DNA from: Clostridiales bacterium
Lineage (GTDB): Bacteria; Bacillota; Clostridia; Lachnospirales; Lachnospiraceae
Length of the DNA: 64,000 nt
Reading direction: 5' to 3'
Assembly (NCBI GenBank): GCA_018365455.1
Contig: JAGZJZ010000007.1
Span: 122,360 to 186,359 of the forward strand
In this document: piece by piece, positions 1 to 8,965 of the stretch
Position numbering within the stretch: the stretch's first letter is position 1
How the letters are laid out: every line of letters starts with the position of its first letter
Notes under the pieces: model-generated
The model's input: the letters and a program-made list of their open reading frames with translations, nothing else
What the model was told of the DNA's origin: nothing
Databases searched by the model: none
Made by a program: the position numbers and the translations under genes

Positions 1-972
1 TACGTGAAAAAGGCAATTGAGGCAAGGAAAAAGTTTAATAAATTTAAACGAAATACGTTCTTCTTACTGGCGGGAAGTGCCAGCAGTGACCGTGGAGGCG
101 GTGTGGGCAATATCGTTGTGGATTATGTAAATTATACCTTTCATATTGATATGATTCAGTTCCGGACGGTTATAAAAGAATTAAAAGATAATCTGGAAAG
201 TTTTAAAGTTATGGTTGACAATATGGGAATGCTGGAAGTGGCTATTGCCATTGCATCTTTTCGAACTATGATGGAGGACTATACCATTCCGGAACTGTCA
301 GACTCAAAAGAGGCATTTCTGGAAGCGCAGGACCTTTATCATCCGATGATAGATAATCCTGTGAAAAATTCCATCAAGGCAAACAAAGGAGTTCTGGTTA
401 CGGGATCCAATGCATCGGGTAAATCCACTTTCTTGAAAACAGTTGCAATTAACGGGATTCTGGCACAGACCATTTATACCTGTATGGCAAAAACTTTTAA
501 GTCGAACTTCTACGAAGTATATTCTTCCATGGCGTTAAGGGATGACCTGATGAGCCAGGAGAGTTACTATATTGTTGAGATTAAATCTTTAAAACGTATT
601 CTGGATAAAATGGAAAAAGGAAAGCCGATTATGTGCTTTGTAGATGAGGTGCTCAGAGGAACAAATACGGTAGAACGTATCGCAGCATCTTCCCAGATCC
701 TGAAAAGCATGGCACAAAGCTATATTTTAAGCTTTGCGGCAACCCATGATATTGAGCTGACACATATTCTGGAAGAGAATTATGACAATTACCATTTCCA
801 GGAAGAAGTCTATAAAAATGATATACTATTTGATTATAAACTGTACCAGGGAAGGGCAACTTCCAGAAATGCAATTAAACTGCTGAGCATAATCGGATAT
901 GAAAAAGAGATTATCAACAATGCAGAAAATACTGCGAAGAGATTTATTGAGACGGGTGAATGGTGTCTGTAA
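1..972 (+). CDS. MutS-family ATPase, 3' part
   Basis: The reading frame is open from the first base, so the gene starts before the window; 323 C-terminal residues are visible. They hold the MutS-type ATPase: a Walker A (GSNASGKST) near residue 134 and a Walker B (MCFVDEVLRGTNTVER), with the dimer-interface helices after it. MutS proteins bind mismatched or branched DNA. This one matches the short Firmicutes MutS-like proteins that lack the N-terminal mismatch-recognition domain rather than canonical MutS, but the missing 5' end prevents a firm choice. It ends 53 bp before rnhA and may be co-transcribed with it. Confidence 0.85.
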   Translation, partial: YVKKAIEARKKFNKFKRNTFFLLAGSASSDRGGGVGNIVVDYVNYTFHIDMIQFRTVIKELKDNLESFKVMVDNMGMLEVAIAIASFRTMMEDYTIPELSDSKEAFLEAQDLYHPMIDNPVKNSIKANKGVLVTGSNASGKSTFLKTVAINGILAQTIYTCMAKTFKSNFYEVYSSMALRDDLMSQESYYIVEIKSLKRILDKMEKGKPIMCFVDEVLRGTNTVERIAASSQILKSMAQSYILSFAATHDIELTHILEENYDNYHFQEEVYKNDILFDYKLYQGRATSRNAIKLLSIIGYEKEIINNAENTAKRFIETGEWCL

Positions 973-1025
973 TATGCACAATGCAATGGATTTAAATGAG
1001 TGTAAGGGTTAAAAGGAGGAGTAAA

Positions 1026-1508
1026 ATGCTGGTAAAAATTTATACCGACGGTGCTGCCAGGGGCAATCCGGACGGACCGGGGGGATATGGAACAATTCTG
1101 ATCTGTGTGGATGCAAAAGGTCAGGAACACAAAAGGGAATACAGCCAGGGATATGTGAAGACAACCAATAACCGTATGGAGTTAATGGCTGCAATTGTTG
1201 GACTGGAAGCGTTGAACCGCCCCTGCCAGGTAGAGTTATATTCGGACTCTAAATATGTAGTGGATGCCTTTAATCAAAAGTGGATTGACGGCTGGCTGAA
1301 AAAGAACTGGAAACGGGGAAAAAATGAACCGGTGAAAAATGTGGATCTGTGGAAAAGGCTGCTCGCTGCAAAAGAACCTCACGATGTGAAATTCATCTGG
1401 GTGAAAGGCCATGATGGTCATGCACAAAATGAAAGATGCGATGAACTGGCAACTACAGCTGCAGATGGCAGGAATCTGATTGTAGATGAAGGAATTGAGC
1501 GTGTTTGA
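1026..1508 (+). CDS. rnhA: ribonuclease HI
   Basis: A 160-residue RNase HI that degrades the RNA strand of RNA:DNA hybrids. All four acidic catalytic residues are visible in family order: YTDG, RMELMAAI, YSDSKYV and RCDELA. The basic-protrusion segment (WLKKNWKRGKNEPVKN) typical of E. coli-like RNase HI is present. The start is the ATG at 1026, behind AAAGGAGGAG; an upstream in-frame ATG at 996 would add ten basic residues and lacks an RBS. Length matches the family. Confidence 0.95.
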   Translation: MLVKIYTDGAARGNPDGPGGYGTILICVDAKGQEHKREYSQGYVKTTNNRMELMAAIVGLEALNRPCQVELYSDSKYVVDAFNQKWIDGWLKKNWKRGKNEPVKNVDLWKRLLAAKEPHDVKFIWVKGHDGHAQNERCDELATTAADGRNLIVDEGIERV

Positions 1509-1517
1509 AATTTATTC

Positions 1518-1551
1518 TAGTGCCGCCCGGCGTATTTGGACCGGGAGGTAC
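1518..1551. repeat. dispersed palindromic repeat, family A copy 1
   Basis: An imperfect hairpin just after the rnhA stop, with CCCGG and CCGGG arms around a CGTATTTGGA loop and a CTAG at its left edge. In reverse complement it matches the elements at 17214-17251 and 23734-23768. The T-rich stretch a few bases further on may let it act as a weak terminator for rnhA. Confidence 0.6.
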
Positions 1552-1593
1552 AAGCCTCATTTTTTACCTGGAATGATTTAAGGAGAAAGATAA

Positions 1594-3936
1594 ATGTGTG
1601 TTGTGAAAAGATTATTTAAGGGAGGGATCTTTCTAGTTGCACTTGTGTTACTGTTCGTACCCGTTTCGGCGGATGCAGCCAAAAAGGGAATGGAGATTCA
1701 AAGCTGTATGATTAATACGGCGAACAGAACCCAGGTGGTGGTACGTGCGAAGGGATCGGTATCTGCATCCGGCACAGATGGAAAGTATTATTTATTTGGC
1801 TTAAGGCCCTATGCTTCCAGAATAAAGGGAAGTACGAAGCCCCTGGCATCCTGTAAGAGAAGTAAATCTATTATTTTGCGGACAGCCCTGAACAAGGATA
1901 AGTCCGACAGTGTACTTTACAATAAGTTCATCATTGCCGTTAAGAGGAAATCCGGAGGCTACGAAATCGTCAGTGATCCCGTATATATTACAAATCCTGA
2001 TGCTGCGGCAAAATACCGCTATTCTTTTCCAAAAGCGACGTCTAAAAAAGGGCTTCAGGTCAGCCCGACAATGCTGGCGGATGCAGAAGATCTGGGGATC
2101 AAGCATGCTGCAGTGAATATCCTGCTGGATGAATTTATGGCTTTGGACTGGCAGAAAAATGACAGCAATGCTTACCGCTATCATTACGAAGGAAAAACCT
2201 ACTGGTTTTTAAAATCAGGCTGTAACGGTGTGGACTCTCAGGTGCGAAGCCTGACACAAAGCAATGTGGTTGTCTCCGGTATCCTGCTTCTGAGAGGAGA
2301 ATCCCAGGCATCAGTTCTGGTTCCGCCGGGCGCACAGGGTGGATCAGAGGCCTATTATGGACTGAATACCATGAATGAAGACGGGGTGAAGAATCTTTCT
2401 GCCCTGGTATCTTTCCTGGGTGAGCGCTATATGGGTTCTTCCAAGGCGAATGGAAGGATTTCCAATTGGATTGTTGGCAATGAAGTGGATTATTATATCC
2501 GCTACAATTATATGGGAGCAATGTCCCGTTCCAAATATACAAAAAGCTATGCCAGAAGTTTTCGATTAATCTCTACAGCACTGCGTAGTATCTACAGCAA
2601 TGCCAGGGTATATATCCCCCTGACAAACTGCTGGAACCAATTACAGCCCGCCGGAGGCTCCTATACGGCAAAGAGTACGCTGGACGGCTTTGTAAGTGCC
2701 CTCCAAAACGAAGGTAACATACCATGGAACGTGGCATATCATGCCTACCCGCAGCCGTTGACGGACCCTGTGTTCTGGGATGATATCGGCTCTAACAGCA
2801 GCCGTTCCCAGTATATTACCATGAATAATATCAAAGTACTGACTGACTATGTAAAAAAGAAGAATAAAAACTGCAGGGTGATTTTATCGGAACAGGGATT
2901 TTCCTCTTATACAGGCGGGCGGGGAAGAGACGAGAAACTCCAGGCGGCAGCATACGCCTATGCCTATTATATCACGGAGTTTAACAGTCAGATTGATTCC
3001 CTGATTATAACCAGGCACGTGGATCATGTGGAGGAAGAGAACCAGGGGATTTTCGCAGGAATCTGGAGTAACCGCCCGGGTCAGACGGAATATGCCTACA
3101 AACAAAAAAGAATCTGGGATGTATTTAAATACATAGATACTACGGCGTCGGAAACCATCAGTAAATTTGCCTTAAAGGAAATTGGTATTCCAAGCTGGAG
3201 CAGCCGGATATCCGGATTTAACTGGAGTAAATTCAAAAGGATGACGACCTATAATAACGGAAGCCTTTATCTGGTTAAGAACAGCAAGGGGCAGAAAAGT
3301 CTGTCAAATCTTTGGAAATATACCTATAACGGAGGTACGGATGTTTCTAAAAATGAAACCACACTCAATGTGGACAGCAATGCAAATAATAATCTGTACC
3401 GCGGAGTGGGACAGAAATTTAAAAAGCCGTTGAGTTTTAAGACAAGAAGCCGTTTTATCTTTGACATTATGGTTACCGGAACCAGGGCAAAGGAAGCTGA
3501 AGTAAGAGTCCGCTTTTTCAACGGAAAGCATATATTCGAAGCGGCATCCTCCGTTTTAACCGGAAGGAAGCAGCAGTTCTCAGCGGATCTGTCCAAATGG
3601 AAATACCGGCAAAAGGTCTCCAAGATTCAGGTCTGGGTGAAACCGGCAAAAGGGGTTTCCTGGAGAACAAACGGTAAAATTACCATTGCGAATCTGAAAC
3701 AGGCATCCAGAATCAGTTCTGTTTATATATCCGGTTTTAAATCCAGCCTGGGCGTAGGCAAAAAGATGCAGCTAAAGGTAAAAGGTGTCTCTCAAAAAGT
3801 AACCTGGGTAAGCAGCAAACCGTCCATCGCCACAATTAATAAAAAAGGCATGGTAAAAGCATTGAAAAAAGGAACGGTGACCATTAAGGCAATGTTCGGA
3901 CAGGATATGATTACCAGGTCGCTGCAGATAAATTAA
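1594..3936 (+). CDS. secreted DUF5722-type glycosidase-like protein with BIG2 domain
   Basis: A 780-residue exported protein. It has a signal peptide (about residues 1-29, ending ADA), a short beta-rich region, a large domain (about 130-500) matching what I know of DUF5722, a beta-sandwich region, and a C-terminal bacterial Ig-like BIG2 domain (about 710-780; VTWVSSKPSIATINKKG). The large domain has an Asn-Glu at 296-297 (VGNEVDYY) and a second Glu at 433 (LSEQGFS), spaced like the acid/base and nucleophile of clan GH-A glycoside hydrolases. Activity on a polysaccharide is inferred. No sortase or choline-binding anchor is visible. The gene appears monocistronic, with RBS AAGGAGAAAG. Confidence 0.8.
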   Translation: MCVVKRLFKGGIFLVALVLLFVPVSADAAKKGMEIQSCMINTANRTQVVVRAKGSVSASGTDGKYYLFGLRPYASRIKGSTKPLASCKRSKSIILRTALNKDKSDSVLYNKFIIAVKRKSGGYEIVSDPVYITNPDAAAKYRYSFPKATSKKGLQVSPTMLADAEDLGIKHAAVNILLDEFMALDWQKNDSNAYRYHYEGKTYWFLKSGCNGVDSQVRSLTQSNVVVSGILLLRGESQASVLVPPGAQGGSEAYYGLNTMNEDGVKNLSALVSFLGERYMGSSKANGRISNWIVGNEVDYYIRYNYMGAMSRSKYTKSYARSFRLISTALRSIYSNARVYIPLTNCWNQLQPAGGSYTAKSTLDGFVSALQNEGNIPWNVAYHAYPQPLTDPVFWDDIGSNSSRSQYITMNNIKVLTDYVKKKNKNCRVILSEQGFSSYTGGRGRDEKLQAAAYAYAYYITEFNSQIDSLIITRHVDHVEEENQGIFAGIWSNRPGQTEYAYKQKRIWDVFKYIDTTASETISKFALKEIGIPSWSSRISGFNWSKFKRMTTYNNGSLYLVKNSKGQKSLSNLWKYTYNGGTDVSKNETTLNVDSNANNNLYRGVGQKFKKPLSFKTRSRFIFDIMVTGTRAKEAEVRVRFFNGKHIFEAASSVLTGRKQQFSADLSKWKYRQKVSKIQVWVKPAKGVSWRTNGKITIANLKQASRISSVYISGFKSSLGVGKKMQLKVKGVSQKVTWVSSKPSIATINKKGMVKALKKGTVTIKAMFGQDMITRSLQIN

Positions 3937-3968
3937 AAAATGTAATTCTGACAAAATAAAAATACCCG

Positions 3969-3997
3969 TTGACAAAACAGAAAACGGCTCTTATAAT
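3969..3997 (+). promoter_or_regulatory. sigma-A promoter of tyrS
   Basis: A perfect consensus promoter: TTGACA at 3969-3974, a 17-bp spacer, and TATAAT at 3992-3997. Transcription would start near 4004, giving a leader of about 380 nt that contains the T-box. Confidence 0.88.
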
Positions 3998-4003
3998 GAA
4001 TGC

Positions 4004-4300
4004 ATTAGATAAGGCAATGATAAGAATAAGTAACAATAAGAGGTATCATACAGAAAGCAGCCGGTTGATGAGAGGCGCATGAGAGACTTGTTGTGAATAC
4101 CTCTTTGAGCTGCGTACCGAACTTTCCATATATTTGTATGAAAAAAGTAGGCTGCGACGGATTGTGCACACGTTATAGTGACAAAGTATAGAAATTCTGT
4201 ACTTAGTGAGGCAGACAGTGCGAGCTGGCTGTGAAAAAAGGTGGTAACACGTGAGTTTTTACTCTCGTCCTTTTTAATTTAAAGGGCGGGAGTTTTTTGT
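4004..4300 (+). promoter_or_regulatory. tyrosine T-box leader
   Basis: This leader reads uncharged tRNA-Tyr and controls read-through into tyrS. Stem I is closed by AAGAGGTAT (from about 4038) pairing with ATACCTCTT (4097-4105), and a TAC tyrosine specifier codon sits at 4098-4100 after GTGAA. The T-box bulge sequence AAAGGTGGTAACACG lies at about 4237-4251. It is followed by a terminator whose arms ACTCTCGTCC and GGGCGGGAGT enclose an AT-rich loop and end in a T-run (4261-4298). Specifier and downstream gene agree. Confidence 0.93.
4261..4298 (+). terminator. T-box-controlled terminator
   Basis: A hairpin with ACTCTCGTCC and GGGCGGGAGT arms followed by TTTTTT. The 5' arm overlaps the antiterminator region next to the T-box sequence, the expected mutually exclusive arrangement. 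Confidence 0.88.
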
Positions 4301-4381
4301 GGGTAAAAACAGATGCTCGTCCTACTTGAAATACACAAACCCATATGTTATATTAAAAACAGTGAATTAGGAGGAATGATG

Positions 4382-5614
4382 ATGGCAGCAAATGTATTCG
4401 ATATTTTAAAAGAAAGAGGATTTATCGAACAAACAACACATGAGGAAGAAATACGCGAATTATTAGGTAAGGAGTCCGTTACATTTTATATTGGATTTGA
4501 TGCTACGGCAGACAGCCTTACTGCAGGACATTTCCTCACCGTTATGGCTATGATGCATATGCAGCAGGCAGGACACAGACCGATTGCTCTTTTAGGCGGC
4601 GGGACTACAATGATTGGAGATCCATCCGGAAAATCCGATATGCGTTCTATGATGACCATGGAAACCATTCAGTACAATGCCCAGAGATTTAAAGAGCAGT
4701 TATCCAGATTTATTGATTTTGACAATGATAAAGCAATCATTGCTAATAATGCTGACTGGCTGTTAGATTTAAATTATGTAGAGTTCTTAAGAGAAGTCGG
4801 CGTTCATTTTTCTGTAAATAAAATGCTGACTGCAGACTGTTACAAACAGAGAATGGAAAAAGGACTTACCTTCTTTGAATTTAACTATATGTTAATGCAG
4901 TCCTACGATTTCTGGAAATTAAATAAAATGTATGATTGTAAAATGGAATTGGGCGGCAATGACCAGTGGTCTAATATTATCGGCGGGGTAGAACTGATCC
5001 GCAGAAAAGAACAGAAGCCTGCATTTGGTCTGACATTCAAACTTCTGACGACAAGCGAAGGAATTAAAATGGGTAAAACCATGAAGGGAGCCGTATGGCT
5101 GGATCCGGAAAAGACTTCTCCATACGAGTTCTACCAGTACTGGAGAAACATTGAAGATGTGAAAGTTGAGGAATGCCTTGGACTTTTAACCTTCCTTCCA
5201 ATGGATGAAGTACGCAGGCTGGGAGCGCTGGAAGGTGCCCAAATCAACCATGCGAAAGATGTGCTGGCATTTGAAATAACTAAGATTGTACACGGAGAAG
5301 AGGAAGCGAAAAAAGCACAGGATGCTGCACGTGCATTATTCGCAGACGGAGGCAAGTCGAAGGACATGCCGACAACTGTTTATAAGAAAGCAGAACTGGA
5401 TGAAGGCAAAGATCTGATTACACTTCTGGTTGAGACTAAACTGGCTGCGTCCCGTTCGGAAGGAAGACGAATTATTCTTCAGGGCGGCGTCAGCGTTAAC
5501 GATGTAAAGGTAACGGAAATAGACCGTAAGTTTACTTCAGCCGACCTGGATGCAGATGGTGTTTTACTGATTAAAAAAGGGAAAAAAGGGTATCATCAAA
5601 TTAAGGTGGATTAG
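4382..5614 (+). CDS. tyrS: tyrosyl-tRNA synthetase
   Basis: Charges tRNA-Tyr in the cytoplasm. The class I catalytic core shows the ADSLTAGHF region (HIGH equivalent), the GGGTTMIGDPSGKS segment, the GGNDQWSN motif and the KMSKS-equivalent KMGKT. A C-terminal S4 RNA-binding domain starts near residue 345. At 410 residues it has family length. Three ATG codons run in tandem (4376, 4379, 4382); 4382 lies 7 nt after AGGAGG and is preferred, while an upstream in-frame ATG at 4313 falls just after the terminator and is unlikely. Regulated by the Tyr T-box. Confidence 0.96.
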   Translation: MAANVFDILKERGFIEQTTHEEEIRELLGKESVTFYIGFDATADSLTAGHFLTVMAMMHMQQAGHRPIALLGGGTTMIGDPSGKSDMRSMMTMETIQYNAQRFKEQLSRFIDFDNDKAIIANNADWLLDLNYVEFLREVGVHFSVNKMLTADCYKQRMEKGLTFFEFNYMLMQSYDFWKLNKMYDCKMELGGNDQWSNIIGGVELIRRKEQKPAFGLTFKLLTTSEGIKMGKTMKGAVWLDPEKTSPYEFYQYWRNIEDVKVEECLGLLTFLPMDEVRRLGALEGAQINHAKDVLAFEITKIVHGEEEAKKAQDAARALFADGGKSKDMPTTVYKKAELDEGKDLITLLVETKLAASRSEGRRIILQGGVSVNDVKVTEIDRKFTSADLDADGVLLIKKGKKGYHQIKVD

Positions 5615-5646
5615 AGCTGTACGGAAAGTAATTTTCAAGTACGCGG

Positions 5647-5702
5647 GGCTCTTTGACCGGATGGCAGCTAAAAACGCTGATTTCGGCCGGAGCCTGTGAG
5701 CC
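5647..5702 (+). other. nested hairpin between tyrS and the 42-aa gene
   Basis: Three nested inverted arms share one centre: GGCTC/GAGCC outside, CCGG/CCGG in the middle, and CAGC/GCTG inside a TAAAAAC loop. There is no T-run after it, so it is not an obvious terminator. It could be a processing site or a mobile palindrome. Confidence 0.35.
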
Positions 5703-5723
5703 ACAATTTATGGAGGTAGCTAA

Positions 5724-5852
5724 ATGGAATTTTGGGTAGTGTTTGTACAAACTGTAGTGAAGATGGTTTTAGTAGCAACAGTGGCATTCGGGGGAATAAG
5801 ATTTGGCAAGTTTCTGCGTGACCGTAAGGACGCGAAAGAGGCGGCAGAGTAA
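5724..5852 (+). CDS. 42-aa single-span membrane peptide
   Basis: ATG at 5724 follows TGGAGGTAG and opens a 42-codon frame ending TAA at 5850-5852. The peptide begins MEFWVVFVQTVVKMVL, continues through a glycine-containing hydrophobic helix (to about residue 28), and ends in a charged tail (RDRKDAKEAAE). It therefore looks like a one-span protein with a cytoplasmic basic/acidic tail. Similar short peptides occur in Lachnospiraceae genomes, sometimes mislabelled vanadium nitrogenase; no nitrogenase feature is present. Function unknown. It sits between tyrS and alaS. Confidence 0.72.
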   Translation: MEFWVVFVQTVVKMVLVATVAFGGIRFGKFLRDRKDAKEAAE

Positions 5853-5946
5853 ATGACTTATCTAAGAGCGTATTTGAGCAATGATTTCTAAAACACGCTT
5901 CAGGAGGTCTGACGAAACAACGAAGGATAATCAGGAGGATAGATTT

Positions 5947-8586
5947 GTGAAGAAATACGGTGTAAATGAACTGCGTAAAATGTTCCTGGAGTATTTTGAA
6001 AGTAAGGGACATTTAGCAATGAAGAGCTTTTCTCTGGTTCCGCATAATGATAAAAGCTTATTATTGATCAATTCGGGAATGGCTCCATTAAAGCCATATT
6101 TTACAGGTGCGGAGATTCCGCCGAGGAAAAGAGTGACTACCTGTCAGAAATGTATCCGTACAGGTGATATTGAAAATGTAGGTAAAACAGCACGTCATGG
6201 TACGTTTTTTGAAATGCTTGGAAACTTCTCATTTGGAGATTATTTTAAGCATGAGGCGATTGCCTGGTCATGGGAGTTCCTGACAAAAGTAGTCGGCTTG
6301 GATGAGAACAGATTATATCCTTCTGTTTATCAGGACGATGAAGAAGCATTTGAGATCTGGAATAAAGAAATCGGAATTGCTCCGGAGCGGATTTTCCGTT
6401 TTGGAAAGGCTGACAATTATTGGGAGCATGGTGCAGGTCCCTGCGGTCCCTGTTCCGAGATTTATTACGACCGTGGTGAAAAATACGGATGTAACAGTCC
6501 GGACTGTACTGTAGGCTGTGAATGCGACCGCTATATGGAAGTATGGAATAACGTATTCACCCAGTTTGAAAATGACGGGGAAGGCCATTACGAAGAACTG
6601 CAGCAGAAAAATATCGATACCGGTATGGGTCTGGAAAGACTGGCGGTAGTAGTACAGGATGTAGATTCCATCTTCGATGTGGATACGATAGCTACTCTTC
6701 GTAATAAAGTATGTGATCTTGCTCATGTGAACTACAAAGAAAGCGAAGAAACAGATGTATCGATTCGTTTGATTACAGACCACATCCGTTCTGCAACCTT
6801 TATGATCTCTGACGGAATTATGCCTACAAACGAAGGCAGAGGGTATGTACTGCGCCGTCTGATCCGCCGTGGAGCCCGTCATGGACGTTTACTGGGAATC
6901 CAGGGTAAATTCCTGGCTGATTTAAGCGCAACGGTTATTGCTGAGTCTAAGGACGGATATCCGGAGCTGGATGAAAAGAAAGACTTTATCTTCAAAGTCC
7001 TGACACAGGAAGAAGATAAATTTAATAAAACAATAGACCAGGGTCTTACGATTCTTGCAGGAATGCAGGAAGATATGGAAAAAGCAGGGGAGAAGATTTT
7101 ATCAGGCGTAAATGCATTTACCCTGTATGATACTTATGGATTCCCGCTGGATCTGACAAAAGAGATCCTGGAAGAAAAAGGCTATTCCATTGATGAGGCA
7201 GGATTCAAAGCAGAGATGGAAGAGCAGAGAAAGAAAGCCCGTGCAGCCCGTGAAGTAACCAATTACATGGGAGCTGATGCTACGGTTTATGACGAAATAG
7301 ATCCGTCTGTGACTACGGAATTTGTAGGATATGACAACTTAAGCGTTTCTTCTAAGATTACAGTACTCACAACAGATAAAGAAATTGTGGAAGCAATTTC
7401 AGATGGTGAAGTGGGAACAATATTTGTTGAGCAGACTCCTTTCTATGCTACCATGGGTGGACAGGAAGGCGATAAAGGGATCATTAAGACTGCAGATGCA
7501 GAATTTGCTGTAGAAGATACCATTAAGCTGCTGGGCGGCAAGGTTGGACATGTAGGTAAAGTAGTAAAAGGCATGTTCAAAGTGAATGATACCGTTACAC
7601 TGGAAGTGAGTGCAAAGACAAGAACAAATACCTGTAAAAACCACAGTGCAACCCATTTGCTGCAAAAAGCATTAAAGACAGTATTAGGAACTCATGTAGA
7701 GCAGAAAGGTTCTCTTGTAACCCCAGACCGTCTGCGGTTTGACTTTGCACACTTTGCTCCTATGACAGAAGAAGAGATTACGAAGACAGAAGCTCTGGTA
7801 AATGAAGAAATACAGGCGGCACTTCCGGTCGTGACAGAAGTCATGAACGTGGAAGAAGCCAAAAAGAGCGGTGCTATGGCTTTGTTTGGTGAAAAATATG
7901 CAGATGATGTACGTGTGGTTTCCATGGGCGAATTCTCTAAAGAATTATGCGGTGGTACGCATGTGGCAAATACCGGTATTATCACAACCTTTAAGATAGT
8001 TTCAGAATCAGGAATTGCAGCAGGTGTACGCCGTATTGAGGCACTGACAGGTGACGGTGTATTTGCATACTACAAAGAGATGGAAGAGGAATTGCATAAA
8101 GCTGCAAAACTGGTAAAAGCAACTCCCGCTACTTTGCTGGAAAAACTAAACCATATGACGGCAGAAGCAAAAGCAATGCAGAGTGAAATTGATTCTCTGA
8201 AGAGCAAGCTTGCAAAAGATGCACTTGGAGATGTTATGCATCAGGTAGTAGAGGTGAAGGGCGTAAAACTTCTGGCTGCAAAACTTGCAGATGTGGATAT
8301 GAACGGTCTTCGTGATCTCGGTGACCAGTTGAAAGAAAAACTGGGTGTGGGTGTAATTGTTCTGACATCCGTAACCGACGGAAAAGTAAGTCTTCTTGCA
8401 ATGGCGACTGATGCAGCAATGAAACAGGGCGCGCATGCAGGTAATCTGATTAAAGGAATAACAGCTCTTGTTGGCGGTGGCGGCGGCGGCCGTCCGAACA
8501 TGGCACAGGCAGGCGGAAAGAACCCGGCAGGTGTGGATGATGCGATCGCTAAGGCTAAGGAAGTGCTGGAGAGCCAGATTCAGTAA
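5947..8586 (+). CDS. alaS: alanyl-tRNA synthetase
   Basis: An 879-residue class II synthetase. The catalytic domain begins VNELRKMFLEYFESKGH and shows the class II motif 2 region (TTCQKCIRTGDIENVG). The editing domain carries the HSATH zinc/catalytic motif and the CGGTH cysteine-histidine site. The C-Ala domain ends in the Gly-rich GGGGGGRPNMAQAGG. The GTG at 5947, seven nt after CAGGAGGA, gives the family N-terminus; an upstream in-frame ATG at 5881 would add 22 atypical residues. No T-box precedes it, unlike tyrS. Confidence 0.96.
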   Translation: MKKYGVNELRKMFLEYFESKGHLAMKSFSLVPHNDKSLLLINSGMAPLKPYFTGAEIPPRKRVTTCQKCIRTGDIENVGKTARHGTFFEMLGNFSFGDYFKHEAIAWSWEFLTKVVGLDENRLYPSVYQDDEEAFEIWNKEIGIAPERIFRFGKADNYWEHGAGPCGPCSEIYYDRGEKYGCNSPDCTVGCECDRYMEVWNNVFTQFENDGEGHYEELQQKNIDTGMGLERLAVVVQDVDSIFDVDTIATLRNKVCDLAHVNYKESEETDVSIRLITDHIRSATFMISDGIMPTNEGRGYVLRRLIRRGARHGRLLGIQGKFLADLSATVIAESKDGYPELDEKKDFIFKVLTQEEDKFNKTIDQGLTILAGMQEDMEKAGEKILSGVNAFTLYDTYGFPLDLTKEILEEKGYSIDEAGFKAEMEEQRKKARAAREVTNYMGADATVYDEIDPSVTTEFVGYDNLSVSSKITVLTTDKEIVEAISDGEVGTIFVEQTPFYATMGGQEGDKGIIKTADAEFAVEDTIKLLGGKVGHVGKVVKGMFKVNDTVTLEVSAKTRTNTCKNHSATHLLQKALKTVLGTHVEQKGSLVTPDRLRFDFAHFAPMTEEEITKTEALVNEEIQAALPVVTEVMNVEEAKKSGAMALFGEKYADDVRVVSMGEFSKELCGGTHVANTGIITTFKIVSESGIAAGVRRIEALTGDGVFAYYKEMEEELHKAAKLVKATPATLLEKLNHMTAEAKAMQSEIDSLKSKLAKDALGDVMHQVVEVKGVKLLAAKLADVDMNGLRDLGDQLKEKLGVGVIVLTSVTDGKVSLLAMATDAAMKQGAHAGNLIKGITALVGGGGGGRPNMAQAGGKNPAGVDDAIAKAKEVLESQIQ

Positions 8587-8604
8587 AAAAAAATGCAAAA
8601 TTAG

Positions 8605-8632
8605 TTGACGTATGTAAAAAATATGATATAAT
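8605..8632 (+). promoter_or_regulatory. promoter of rpsU
   Basis: TTGACG at 8605-8610, a 16-bp spacer and TATAAT at 8627-8632, with a TG extension before the -10. It lies right after the alaS stop. Confidence 0.75.
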
Positions 8633-8660
8633 AACTATTAGTGCAATAAAAATACCCGTA

Positions 8661-8688
8661 CAGTTGTATTATGCACAATCTACAACTG
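8661..8688 (+). promoter_or_regulatory. rpsU leader hairpin
   Basis: Eight-base perfect arms CAGTTGTA (8661-8668) and TACAACTG (8681-8688) end one or two bases before the GAGGGAGG ribosome binding site. It could modulate S21 translation; no T-run follows, so it is not a terminator. Confidence 0.5.
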
Positions 8689-8710
8689 GAGGGAGGTTAG
8701 GTGTGAGACT

Positions 8711-8887
8711 ATGTCGAATGTAATCGTAAAAGAGAATGAGACTTTAGATAGCGCTTTACGTCGTTTTAAAAGAAACTGCGCTAAAGCTGGTATCCAGCAG
8801 GAAATTCGTAAAAGAGAACATTACGAAAAACCAAGCGTAAGACGTAAGAAAAAATCTGAAGCTGCTCGTAAACGTAAATTTAATTAA
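8711..8887 (+). CDS. rpsU: 30S ribosomal protein S21
   Basis: A 58-residue basic protein starting MSNVIVKENETLDSALRRFK and ending in a Lys/Arg-rich tail, the standard S21 pattern. S21 sits on the small subunit platform near the anti-Shine-Dalgarno. The GAGGGAGG element lies about 13 nt before the ATG at 8711, longer than usual. It has its own promoter and terminator, so it is a single-gene unit. Confidence 0.96.
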   Translation: MSNVIVKENETLDSALRRFKRNCAKAGIQQEIRKREHYEKPSVRRKKKSEAARKRKFN

Positions 8888-8900
8888 TTTGTGCAGTTAA

Positions 8901-8940
8901 AATCCTTGGCCATAGTTTATATTATGGCCAAGGATTTTTT
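8901..8940 (+). terminator. terminator after rpsU
   Basis: AATCCTTGGCCAT pairs with ATGGCCAAGGATT across an AGTTTATATT loop, followed by TTTTTT. A strong intrinsic terminator. Confidence 0.93.
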
Positions 8941-8965
8941 AAAGGAAAAGTTTGGAACAAAAAGC

